Positions 1-6,439 of a stretch of DNA of 7,697 nt are shown in pieces (within the stretch, counting starts at the first letter, position 1; each line of letters begins with the position of its first letter). Made by a program: the position numbers and the translations under genes. Under the pieces are notes generated by a model. It searched no databases, had not been told where the DNA came from, and was given only the letters and a program-made list of their open reading frames with translations. The DNA is from Gammaproteobacteria bacterium (GTDB lineage: Bacteria > Pseudomonadota > Gammaproteobacteria > DAOWEP01), in NCBI GenBank assembly GCA_030638455.1, contig DAOWEP010000076.1, positions 1-7,697 of the forward strand, read 5' to 3'.

Positions 1-1195
1 CGCCGAAGATAATTTGTTAGATCAAGGTATAGCACTCCATTTTCCTGCGCCCAACTCCTTTACCGGTGAAGATGTACTGGAATTGCAGGGACATGGCGGC
101 CCGGTAGTACTGGATCTGTTGTTACAGGCATGCGTGAGAGCAGGCGCAAGAATCGCCAGACCGGGTGAATTTTCAGAGCGTGCTTTTCTCAATGACAAGA
201 TGGACCTGGCGCAGGCAGAGGCTATCGCCGACCTGATTGAAAGTGGTAGTGAACAAAGTGCCCGCGCAGCCCTGCGATCATTGCAGGGAGATTTTTCGGA
301 TCGTATCCATTCACTGGTGGCAGGTGTAACCGATTTACGCATGTATATAGAGGCAGCCATTGATTTTCCGGAAGAAGAAATAGACTTTCTTGGAGATCAA
401 CAAATACATACCCGTTTGGAGAATTTGCTGGCTGACTTTGAACAGCTACAACGGTCGGTAAAGCACGGTTGTCTGATGCGTGAAGGCATGACAGTTGTGA
501 TTGCGGGTCAGCCAAACGCGGGTAAATCCAGCTTGCTTAATGCATTAGCCGGGCGTGAAAGCGCAATTGTTACTGAAGTTCCAGGTACCACAAGGGATTT
601 ATTGCGCGAGCATATTAATATCGATGGCTTGCCATTACATATTGTAGACACAGCAGGCCTGCGTGAAACCGACGACCAGGTCGAGAAAATTGGTGTAGAT
701 CGTGCCTGGGAGGCCATCCGTCATGCAGACCGAATACTGATGGTGATGGATGATCGCAATGGAATAACGGATGCAGATCAATCCATCCTGAGACGATTTC
801 CCGAGGGGCCGGGGCTTACGATTGTGCGTAACAAAATCGATTTAGGTAACCACAAACCCGGGCTACGATTACAGGAAAAGCATACGGAAATATCATTATC
901 AGCAACAACAGGTCAGGGGCTGGAGCTGTTACGCGAGCACCTGAAACAGTGTGTCGGATACCAGACCACCAGCGCAGAGGGCGAATTTACCGCAAGGCGC
1001 AGACACCTGGATGCCTTGCAACGAGCAAACCAATCCCTGCTACACGCAAGAACCCAGCTTGGAGAAAACCGCGCCGGTGAGCTGGCTGCCGAAGATCTGA
1101 GGTTGGCACAACAGGCATTATCTGAAATTACAGGTGAGTTTAGCAGTGATGATTTGCTAGGCAAAATTTTTTCAGATTTTTGTATTGGCAAGTAA
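1..1195 (+). CDS. mnmE: tRNA modification GTPase MnmE (TrmE), 5' truncated by window edge
   Basis: MnmE is a cytoplasmic, K+-activated GTPase that works with MnmG to put the (carboxymethyl)aminomethyl group on C5 of the wobble uridine of certain tRNAs. The frame runs in from the window edge (first full codon at base 2); by comparison with the E. coli protein (about 454 aa, from memory) roughly 55 N-terminal residues are missing, so the TTG at 14 is internal and not a start. The N-terminal folate-binding domain is represented by the PNSFTGED and GHGGP region. The G domain is complete: G1 GQPNAGKS at 506-529 (with the Asn expected to bind K+), G2 GTTRD at 584-598, G3 DTAG at 647-658, the catalytic Glu of the VEKIG stretch at 683-685, and G4 NKID at 830-841. 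The protein ends in the family's CIGK tail (1181-1192), which carries the essential cysteine. mnmG, its partner, follows after 89 bases. Confidence 0.98.
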   Translation, partial: AEDNLLDQGIALHFPAPNSFTGEDVLELQGHGGPVVLDLLLQACVRAGARIARPGEFSERAFLNDKMDLAQAEAIADLIESGSEQSARAALRSLQGDFSDRIHSLVAGVTDLRMYIEAAIDFPEEEIDFLGDQQIHTRLENLLADFEQLQRSVKHGCLMREGMTVVIAGQPNAGKSSLLNALAGRESAIVTEVPGTTRDLLREHINIDGLPLHIVDTAGLRETDDQVEKIGVDRAWEAIRHADRILMVMDDRNGITDADQSILRRFPEGPGLTIVRNKIDLGNHKPGLRLQEKHTEISLSATTGQGLELLREHLKQCVGYQTTSAEGEFTARRRHLDALQRANQSLLHARTQLGENRAGELAAEDLRLAQQALSEITGEFSSDDLLGKIFSDFCIGK

Positions 1196-1219
1196 CCCGA
1201 GACACATTCATTTTTACTG

Positions 1220-1240
1220 GCCGGCTATTTTTTAACCGGC
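1220..1240 (+). other. Short inverted repeat in the mnmE-mnmG gap
   Basis: GCCGG (1220-1224) pairs with CCGGC (1236-1240) around an AT-rich loop; two further A-T pairs are possible inside after a C/A mismatch. Neither strand has a T-run directly after the stem, so it is not a canonical intrinsic terminator. It could be a weak RNA hairpin between the two coding regions, or chance. Confidence 0.3.
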
Positions 1241-1244
1241 TGAA

Positions 1245-1275
1245 TTGAAGTAAAATATGCAATCAATGCTATTAG
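1245..1275 (+). promoter_or_regulatory. Weak candidate promoter upstream of mnmG
   Basis: TTGAAG (1245-1250) is a plausible -35 and TGCTATTAG (1267-1275) resembles an extended -10, but the spacing is 19 bases and the -10 hexamer matches only 4 of 6. A second -10-like hexamer, TAAAAT (1251-1256), lacks a good -35. A start from the first -10 would leave almost no leader before the mnmG ATG. The gene may equally be transcribed by read-through from mnmE. Confidence 0.22.
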
Positions 1276-1284
1276 AGTAGTGCA

Positions 1285-3174
1285 ATGGTTTATCAGCAAA
1301 CATTCGATGTAATTATCGTTGGCGGCGGTCACGCAGGTACCGAGGCCGCGCTTGCGGCTGCGCGGTTGGGCGTAAAAACCCTGCTACTCACCCATAACAT
1401 CGAAACCCTGGGGCAAATGAGCTGTAATCCGGCCATTGGAGGGATTGGCAAGGGCCATCTGGTCAAGGAAGTGGATGCATTGGGCGGGCTGATGGCGCGC
1501 GCTGCAGACCATGCCGGAATACAGTTTCGAATATTGAATGCCCGTAAGGGCCCGGCAGTAAGGGCTACGCGCGCACAGGCTGACCGAACCCTTTACCGGC
1601 AGGCGATACGGAGCGTGCTGGAAAAAGAGGATAACCTGTGGATTTTCCAGCAATCCGTCGATGACCTGATAATTGAAGGTGAACGGGTTACCGGTGTGGT
1701 AACCGGGATGGGCCTGAAGTTTATGGCGCCAACAGTTGTATTGACCGTTGGTACGTTCCTGGGTGGAAGAATACATGTGGGCCTGGAAAGCCATGAGGGT
1801 GGGCGCATGGGGGATCCGCCATCCAATACCTTGTCACAACGATTACGCGAATTACCATTTCGGGTGGAACGGCTAAAAACTGGAACACCGCCACGTATCG
1901 ATGGCCGAACCATTGATTATAGTGATTTGCAGTCTCAGCCTGGCGACAAGCCCGTGCCAGTTTTTTCGTATATGGGTAGCCCGGAACACCACCCGCAACA
2001 GGTTGAGTGTCATATTACCTACACCAATGAAAAAGCCCATGACATTATTCGAGCAGGTATGCAGCGCTCACCGTTGTTTACGGGCATTATTGAAGGTGTA
2101 GGCCCTCGTTATTGCCCTTCAATTGAAGACAAGGTAGTTCGGTTTGCGGATCGTGATGCACATCAGATTTTTATCGAACCCGAAGGCCTTACAACCCCCG
2201 AAGTGTATCCTAATGGTATTTCGACCAGCTTGCCGTTTGATGTGCAGTATGATTTTGTCCGCTCGATAAAGGGATTTGAAAATGCTCACATCACTCGACC
2301 CGGCTATGCGATTGAATATGATTTCTTTGATCCACGCGACCTCAAGAGTTCACTGGAAACAAAGTTCATCAGCGGTCTGTTCTTTGCGGGCCAGATTAAT
2401 GGCACGACAGGATATGAAGAAGCCGCAGCACAGGGACTGATAGCCGGCATGAATGCCGCCCTGAAAGTGCAAGACAAGGAAGCATGGTGCCCGCGCCGCG
2501 ATGAAGCCTATATTGGTGTATTGATTGACGACCTGATCACCAGCGGCACCAATGAGCCTTACCGGATGTTTACCAGCAGGGCCGAATATCGGTTGTTATT
2601 GCGCGAGGACAACGCAGACCTGCGCTTAACTGCAAGGGGCCGTGAGCTCGGATTGGTTGGCGACAGACAATGGAAGGCATTCGAGGTTAAAAAGGAGGCT
2701 ATCGAACAGGAGCAACAAAGGCTTCACAACACCTGGCTAAGGCCAGGCGCTATATCGGATGAAGACATCACCCGTGCAATTGGACAGCCGCTGACTAATG
2801 AAGCCCGTCTTTCAGACTTGTTGCGCAGGCCAGATGTAACACATGAAGGTTTGTCTTCATTATTTCCGGGACAAAATCCGGAGCTGGATACAAAGGTAAT
2901 TGAGCAGGTAGAGATACAGGCTAAATATTCTGGCTACATTAATAGACAACAGGATGAAATCGAAAAACATCGTCGACATGAAGAAACACGGTTGCCAGAA
3001 AAGCTGGATTATGAAAAGGTACGCGGCCTGTCCACCGAGGTAAGGCAAAAGCTGTTCAGTCAGCGTCCGGAAACTATCGGCCAGGCAGCACGTATCCCCG
3101 GTATAACACCTGCGGCCATTTCACTGTTGCTAGTGCATTTAAAAAAGCGCGGTATAATGAAAAAGTCCGCTTAG
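1285..3174 (+). CDS. mnmG: tRNA uridine-5-carboxymethylaminomethyl modification enzyme MnmG (GidA)
   Basis: MnmG is the FAD- and NADH-dependent partner of MnmE in wobble-uridine (U34) modification. The 629-residue product has the usual full length. The FAD dinucleotide-binding motif GGGHAG is at residues 13-18, right after a hydrophobic beta strand. Both conserved functional cysteines are present: Cys47 in SCNPAIGG and Cys277 in GPRYCPSIEDK, the latter being family signature 1. Signature 2, GQINGTTGYEEAAAQG, lies at about 369-384. The C-terminal helical region (about 545-620), which binds MnmE and tRNA, is intact. The ATG at 1285 gives the typical start a few residues before the FAD motif; a clear Shine-Dalgarno sequence is not visible. 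The gene sits 89 bases after mnmE and 64 bases before rsmG, the common gammaproteobacterial order. Confidence 0.99.
   Translation: MVYQQTFDVIIVGGGHAGTEAALAAARLGVKTLLLTHNIETLGQMSCNPAIGGIGKGHLVKEVDALGGLMARAADHAGIQFRILNARKGPAVRATRAQADRTLYRQAIRSVLEKEDNLWIFQQSVDDLIIEGERVTGVVTGMGLKFMAPTVVLTVGTFLGGRIHVGLESHEGGRMGDPPSNTLSQRLRELPFRVERLKTGTPPRIDGRTIDYSDLQSQPGDKPVPVFSYMGSPEHHPQQVECHITYTNEKAHDIIRAGMQRSPLFTGIIEGVGPRYCPSIEDKVVRFADRDAHQIFIEPEGLTTPEVYPNGISTSLPFDVQYDFVRSIKGFENAHITRPGYAIEYDFFDPRDLKSSLETKFISGLFFAGQINGTTGYEEAAAQGLIAGMNAALKVQDKEAWCPRRDEAYIGVLIDDLITSGTNEPYRMFTSRAEYRLLLREDNADLRLTARGRELGLVGDRQWKAFEVKKEAIEQEQQRLHNTWLRPGAISDEDITRAIGQPLTNEARLSDLLRRPDVTHEGLSSLFPGQNPELDTKVIEQVEIQAKYSGYINRQQDEIEKHRRHEETRLPEKLDYEKVRGLSTEVRQKLFSQRPETIGQAARIPGITPAAISLLLVHLKKRGIMKKSA
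3127..3158 (+). promoter_or_regulatory. Candidate internal promoter at the 3' end of mnmG
   Basis: A perfect TATAAT hexamer lies at 3153-3158, inside the last codons of mnmG and about 80 bases before rsmG. The best -35 match upstream is TTGCTA (3127-3132), but the 20-base spacing is long and there is no TG extension. It could start a transcript for rsmG and the par genes; the hexamer may also be chance within coding sequence. Confidence 0.28.
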
Positions 3175-3182
3175 GAACACCT

Positions 3183-3209
3183 ATGATTTTACATTTTATG
3201 CACCCCTAA
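3183..3209 (+). other. Eight-codon open frame with good ribosome-binding site upstream of rsmG
   Basis: AGGA (3173-3176), overlapping the mnmG stop codon, stands 6 bases before an ATG at 3183. That ATG opens a frame coding for MILHFMHP and stopping at TAA 3207-3209, 29 bases before the rsmG ATG and in a different frame. It could act as a leader minigene coupled to rsmG, which itself has only a distant AGG (3222-3224). A frame this short is easily expected by chance, so the coding claim is weak. Confidence 0.18.
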
Positions 3210-3238
3210 TAACCCGTTAACAGGTAGTTTTTTGTCTG

Positions 3239-3856
3239 ATGTATCAACTTGAACAAGGCTTGATAGCGCTTGGCCTTTCTTTGGATGAAGCTGCTCGCCA
3301 ACAATTAATCCACTATCTGCAATTATTGGAGAAATGGAACCAGGCCTATAATCTGACCTCGGTTAGAAAGCCTGAGCAAATGGTAACCCATCATTTGCTG
3401 GACTCTCTCGTTATGATTCCCTATATCAAGGCCCCCAGGATACTGGATGTTGGTAGTGGAGCTGGCTTGCCTGGCATACCGTTGGCCATCGCCAACAAGG
3501 GCTGGCAGGTAGAAATGCTTGATAGTAATAATAAAAAAACCCGGTTTATCACTCAAGCCATTGCAGAACTAGGTCTAAAAAATGCTGGCGTGGTACGTAG
3601 TCGTGCTGAAGAGTACCATCCAGACAGGCCGTATGATACGGTAATCTCCAGAGCCTACTCATCACTGGAAAAAATGGTAGAAACAGCCGGGCAACATTGC
3701 GCTAAAGATGGTTGTTTGTTGGCCATGAAAGGCGCATATCCAATGATGGAGCTGGAGCAGATTCCGGAATCCTTTCAGGTTTCGGAGGTAAGTTCACTCA
3801 AGGTTCCGAACCTTGGCGCGGAAAGGCACGTAGTTGTACTAAAACATAAGGTTTAA
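3239..3856 (+). CDS. rsmG: 16S rRNA (guanine-527-N7)-methyltransferase RsmG (GidB)
   Basis: RsmG uses S-adenosylmethionine to methylate N7 of G527 in the 530 loop of 16S rRNA; loss of it is a known route to low-level streptomycin resistance. The 205-residue product is close to the E. coli length (207). The N-terminal helical part has the family block KWNQAYNLTSVR (32-43) and HHLLDS (51-56). The SAM-binding loop is LDVGSGAGLPGIPLA (69-83), followed by the acidic LDS at 94-96, ISRA at 137-140, and MKG with the conserved Lys at 163-165; the C-terminal ERHVVV is at 195-200. The ATG at 3239 yields the usual N-terminus; its Shine-Dalgarno match is poor (AGG 14 bases upstream). It lies between mnmG and parA, as in many proteobacteria. 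Confidence 0.98.
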   Translation: MYQLEQGLIALGLSLDEAARQQLIHYLQLLEKWNQAYNLTSVRKPEQMVTHHLLDSLVMIPYIKAPRILDVGSGAGLPGIPLAIANKGWQVEMLDSNNKKTRFITQAIAELGLKNAGVVRSRAEEYHPDRPYDTVISRAYSSLEKMVETAGQHCAKDGCLLAMKGAYPMMELEQIPESFQVSEVSSLKVPNLGAERHVVVLKHKV

Positions 3857-3858
3857 AA

Positions 3859-3880
3859 ATCGATAAGCATAGCTATTGAT
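3859..3880 (+). other. Imperfect inverted repeat in the rsmG-parA gap
   Basis: ATCGATA (3859-3865) pairs with TATTGAT (3874-3880), seven pairs including one G-U in RNA, around an 8-base loop, immediately after the rsmG stop. No T-tract follows, so it does not look like a terminator. It may be a weak transcript-end hairpin, a protein-binding dyad, or chance. The rest of the 79-base gap is a purine-rich leader (3904-3918 is all A or G) before the parA ATG, with no strong promoter. Confidence 0.25.
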
Positions 3881-3935
3881 GGCCTGGACCAAGAGCACTA
3901 ATTAAGAGAAAGAAAAAGTAGAAATACGAAGAACC

Positions 3936-4760
3936 ATGAGCAAAATTTTCGCAGTGACCAATCAAAAAGGGGGTGTGGGTAAAACCACAACCTCGGTTAA
4001 TCTGGCCGCCTCCCTGGCCGCAACCCAGCGCAAGATATTACTGGTAGATCTGGATGCGCAAGGGAACGCCACCATGGGGTGCGGGGTCAACAAAAATGAG
4101 CTGGAATTGTCAGTTTGCGAAGTTTTGCTAGATGAGCATGAAATTGGCCAGGTAATTGTACCGGTTGAAAGCGCGGGTTTTGATCTGTTACCCAGCAACA
4201 GCGACATGACAGCAGCTGAGGTTGAGCTCCTGGGTCAGGAGGGTCGTGAACTACGTCTTCGCCATGCCCTGTCTGTGGTAAGGGACCGCTATGATTATAT
4301 TATTATTGATTGTCCTCCCACCCTGAATATGGCAACCATTAATGCACTTACCGCAGCCGATGGTGTGATTATCCCAATGCAATGTGAATACTATGCATTG
4401 GAGGGCCTGACGGCATTGCTGGGTACGATCGAGCAAATTCAATCAACCGTTAATAGCCAGCTTGAACTGGTGGGTTTGTTGCGCACCATGTTTGACCCAA
4501 GGAATAACCTGGCAAATCAGGTATCATCACAGTTAATCCTGCACTTTGGTGATAAGGTGTACCGAACCCTGATCCCACGAAATGTGCGTTTGGCGGAGGC
4601 ACCTAGCCACGGGTTACCGGTCTTGTTATACGATAAAAATTCCCGTGGTGCCTTGTCCTATCTGGCATTGGCTGGAGAAATACTGCGCAAGGAAGAAAAA
4701 AGCCAGGCCGTTAATAAGCAGGCAACACAGGAAAAACAGGAACAACAAGCCACAGTCTGA
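3936..4760 (+). CDS. parA: Chromosome partitioning ATPase ParA (Soj family)
   Basis: ParA is a Walker-type ATPase that dimerises on ATP, binds nucleoid DNA non-specifically and is released by ParB, moving the origin region during segregation. The 274-residue product begins directly with the deviant Walker A motif KGGVGKTT (11-18, with the signature lysine at 11 and the P-loop lysine at 16). The Walker A' segment VDLDAQGN is at 37-44 and Walker B IIIDCPP at 122-128. The family blocks GLLRTMFDPRNNLANQV (180-196) and PRNVRLAEAPSHG (214-226) follow. There is no N-terminal helix-turn-helix extension, so this is the short chromosomal type and not the plasmid type Ia. The C-terminal tail (about 251-274) is rich in Lys, Gln and Glu, probably disordered, and somewhat longer than in Pseudomonas. 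parB follows after 88 bases. Confidence 0.98.
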   Translation: MSKIFAVTNQKGGVGKTTTSVNLAASLAATQRKILLVDLDAQGNATMGCGVNKNELELSVCEVLLDEHEIGQVIVPVESAGFDLLPSNSDMTAAEVELLGQEGRELRLRHALSVVRDRYDYIIIDCPPTLNMATINALTAADGVIIPMQCEYYALEGLTALLGTIEQIQSTVNSQLELVGLLRTMFDPRNNLANQVSSQLILHFGDKVYRTLIPRNVRLAEAPSHGLPVLLYDKNSRGALSYLALAGEILRKEEKSQAVNKQATQEKQEQQATV

Positions 4761-4762
4761 AG

Positions 4763-4771
4763 TGGTAAAAT
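4763..4771 (+). promoter_or_regulatory. Candidate extended -10 element between parA and parB
   Basis: TGGTAAAAT has the TGn extension plus a 5-of-6 match to TATAAT, three bases after the parA stop. No good -35 is present about 17 bases upstream, which extended -10 promoters can tolerate. A start near 4778 would give parB a leader of about 70 bases and could let ParB be made independently of ParA. It may also be chance in an AT-rich gap. Confidence 0.25.
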
Positions 4772-4841
4772 GAGCATGCAGATGATTCACAAAAAAACAA
4801 ATGAATTTCAAACATCTCCATACAGCCGCATATACGAGTAA
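4770..4841 (+). other. 23-codon open frame between parA and parB, coding status doubtful
   Basis: An ATG at 4770, followed by in-frame ATGs at 4776 and 4782, opens a frame ending at TAA 4839-4841, seven bases before the parB ATG. It would encode a polar peptide starting MSMQMIHKK. No convincing Shine-Dalgarno sequence precedes the first ATG, and a stop-free run this long is common by chance. If real it would be a parB leader peptide; I do not recognise it. Confidence 0.12.
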
Positions 4842-4848
4842 TTAACAG

Positions 4849-5772
4849 ATGAATATAAAAAAACGCGGATTGGGGCGGGGTCTCGATGCATTGTTGAGCG
4901 GTACGGCAACCAGGACGGCGGCAACAAAGGTTGCGGTAGGTGAACCGTCGGGAACCATTACAGAAATCAAGGACGACAGTAGTAACATTACGGATGGGCA
5001 GTTAAGAAAACTGCCACTGGACATTATTCAGCGTGGGCAGTATCAACCTCGTATGGATATGCACTCTGAAACACTGGATGAACTGGCCGAATCCATTCGG
5101 GCCCAGGGCGTGGTTCAACCGATAGTGGTGCGCCCGATCGCGCGTGACAAATATGAAATCATCGCTGGTGAACGACGCTGGCGTGCATCCCAACTAGCTG
5201 GTCTTGAGGATATCCCGGCTGTCATCCGAATAGTGGACGATAGAACCACGATTGCGATGGCCTTGATAGAAAATATCCAGCGCGAGAACCTGAACCCGAT
5301 AGAAGAAGCGCGTGCATTGCATCGCTTGATGAATGAATTTGAGCTGACCCAGCAGGAAACGGCCGAGTCCGTAGGCAGATCGCGAAGCGGTGTTGCCAAT
5401 TTGCTGAGGTTGCTCGATCTTAATGATGACGTTAAGTCCTTGTTGGAGAGCGGTGAAATTGAAATGGGCCATGCTCGCGCCCTGTTGGCGCTTAAGGGGA
5501 GCGAGCAAAGTGAAGTGGCAAGACAGGTAGCACGTAAGGACCTGAATGTTCGTGCAACCGAACAGTTGGTGCGCAGAATTCAGGAGCCTGAATCCAGTAA
5601 AAAGAAAGGGTTACCGAAACTGGATCCGGATATTCGTCATTTACAGGACCAGCTATCAGAAAAGTTGGGTGCCGGGGTGCAAATTCAGCACGGTGGCTCT
5701 GGAAAAGGCAAGCTAATAATCCAGTATAATAGTGTGGATGAACTGGAAGGCATCCTGGGGCATATCCAATAA
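4849..5772 (+). CDS. parB: Chromosome partitioning protein ParB (Spo0J family)
   Basis: ParB binds parS sites near the origin, loads as a CTP-dependent sliding clamp, spreads, and stimulates ParA. The 307-residue product starts with KKRGLGRGLDALL (4-16), the conserved N-terminal peptide that activates the ParA ATPase. The CTP-binding domain has QYQPRMD (64-70), the GERRWRA motif (107-113, arginines intact) and ENIQRENLNPIEEA (141-154). The helix-turn-helix parS reader lies at about 166-189 (LTQQETAESVGRSRSGV). A charged linker (about 245-260) leads to the C-terminal dimerisation domain ending in DELEGILGHIQ. The ATG at 4849 is the first possible start because an in-frame TAA lies at 4843-4845. 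No parS-like palindrome was found in this window, so its targets must lie elsewhere. Confidence 0.98.
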   Translation: MNIKKRGLGRGLDALLSGTATRTAATKVAVGEPSGTITEIKDDSSNITDGQLRKLPLDIIQRGQYQPRMDMHSETLDELAESIRAQGVVQPIVVRPIARDKYEIIAGERRWRASQLAGLEDIPAVIRIVDDRTTIAMALIENIQRENLNPIEEARALHRLMNEFELTQQETAESVGRSRSGVANLLRLLDLNDDVKSLLESGEIEMGHARALLALKGSEQSEVARQVARKDLNVRATEQLVRRIQEPESSKKKGLPKLDPDIRHLQDQLSEKLGAGVQIQHGGSGKGKLIIQYNSVDELEGILGHIQ

Positions 5773-5859
5773 TCAAACGCCACAAGAAAGCCACCTCTAG
5801 CTAATGCATAATTAAGGCATCATTCGCTGGACTATAAGCCTGTTGGGGGTTACTCAGCA

Positions 5860-5888
5860 TTGACCCTGATCCGCTTACTATTTATACT
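5860..5888 (+). promoter_or_regulatory. Probable sigma-70 promoter of the atp operon
   Basis: TTGACC (5860-5865, 5 of 6 to consensus) and TATACT (5883-5888, 5 of 6) are separated by exactly 17 bases. Transcription would start near 5895, about 120 bases before atpI. The stretch after the -10, TCGCGCGCG, is a GC-rich discriminator of the kind linked to growth-rate and ppGpp control of housekeeping promoters. It is the strongest promoter-like pair I found in the window, and it sits in the longest gap (5773-6013) directly upstream of the ATP synthase genes. Confidence 0.65.
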
Positions 5889-5927
5889 TCGCGCGCGTTG
5901 CAAATAACGAAATGGCATCGAATATGG

Positions 5928-5956
5928 GCGCTTTATTCATGTTTGCGTAAATGCGC
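5928..5956 (+). other. Hairpin in the predicted atp leader RNA
   Basis: GCGCTTTA (5928-5935) pairs with TAAA (5948-5951) and GCGC (5953-5956), leaving one bulged T (5952) and a 12-base loop: eight base pairs in all. It lies in the untranslated leader downstream of the predicted start site. A short T-rich stretch (5965-5973, interrupted by G) follows, but seven or more bases after the stem, so it is not a standard terminator. It might affect leader stability or attenuation. No other element was recognised in the rest of the 5773-6013 gap. Confidence 0.3.
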
Positions 5957-6013
5957 ACCAGCTCTTTTTGTTTGCAAGGGTAAGATACGTTGATTGACGG
6001 GTAGCATCTCCAC

Positions 6014-6397
6014 TTGAGACCATCAGACCAATCAGGAACGGGTGCCATTCGTAACATATTGATATTACAGGGTTTTCTTGTTCTAGTATGTGTCGGATTG
6101 AGCGTTTGGCAATTTGATGCAGTAGTAGCCAGGGCCGTCTTGTATGGCGGACTGATTGCAATAATAAACTCACTGCAATTACTCAGGCATTTACGAAGGG
6201 CAGAACGGATAGCTGGCGGTGATGCAAACCGAAATGTGCGAGTCTTTTACCTTTGCGCCATGGAGCGACTGGTCATGACCATCGCGTTATTTGCAATTGG
6301 CCTTGGTGCACTGAAGCTGGCGCCATTGCCGGTAATCAGTGGATTTATTCTGGGCCAGACGGCCTTATTTTTTGGTAGTCTGAAAGGCTGGAAGTAG
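6014..6397 (+). CDS. atpI: ATP synthase accessory protein AtpI (subunit i), apparent TTG start
   Basis: AtpI is a small inner-membrane protein encoded first in many atp operons; it assists c-ring assembly and stability and is not part of the finished enzyme. The 127-residue product matches the E. coli length (126) and has four hydrophobic segments at about 15-33, 36-57, 86-103 and 105-123. A basic loop (RHLRRAER, 58-65) lies between the second and third. Sequence is poorly conserved in this family, so the call rests on length, topology and position just before atpB. The frame closes upstream at TAG 6002-6004 and the first ATG codon is not until 6260, deep in the gene, so a non-ATG start is required. 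TTG 6014 keeps the RNILILQ segment that aligns with the E. coli N-terminus; TTG 6059 would cut into the first membrane helix. GGG at 5999-6001 is a rather distant ribosome-binding site. Confidence 0.85.
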   Translation: MRPSDQSGTGAIRNILILQGFLVLVCVGLSVWQFDAVVARAVLYGGLIAIINSLQLLRHLRRAERIAGGDANRNVRVFYLCAMERLVMTIALFAIGLGALKLAPLPVISGFILGQTALFFGSLKGWK

Positions 6398-6439
6398 TGT
6401 TGGAAATATTGGAATAACAGGCGAAGAAATACAGGAAAC

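Noticed and set aside
14..16. TTG at 14 as the mnmE start codon
   Set aside because: The frame is open to the window edge and the codons before it (Ala-Glu-Asp-Asn) align with internal MnmE sequence; the real start is upstream of the window.
1384..1794. Long minus-strand open frame (about 136 codons) inside mnmG
   Set aside because: It lies wholly antisense to a conserved gene with every motif intact and has no recognisable domain; it is a shadow of mnmG codon usage. The same applies to antisense frames under atpB (6511-6930), mnmE and parB.
3197..3205. DnaA-box-like TTATGCACC, hint of an origin
   Set aside because: Single site with a mismatch at the last base, no cluster of boxes and no adjacent AT-rich unwinding repeats. 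The gene order implies the origin is nearby on the chromosome but it is not in this window.
3205..3233. Intrinsic terminator before rsmG, suggested by a six-T run at 3228-3233
   Set aside because: Only three- to four-base stems can be drawn upstream of the T-run (ACC/GGT or CCT/AGG), too weak for termination, and the T-run abuts the rsmG start.
5804..5841. Terminator after parB from ATGC/GCAT or AGGC/GCCT arms
   Set aside because: Stems are four pairs with loops of 9 and about 19 bases, and no T-tract follows.
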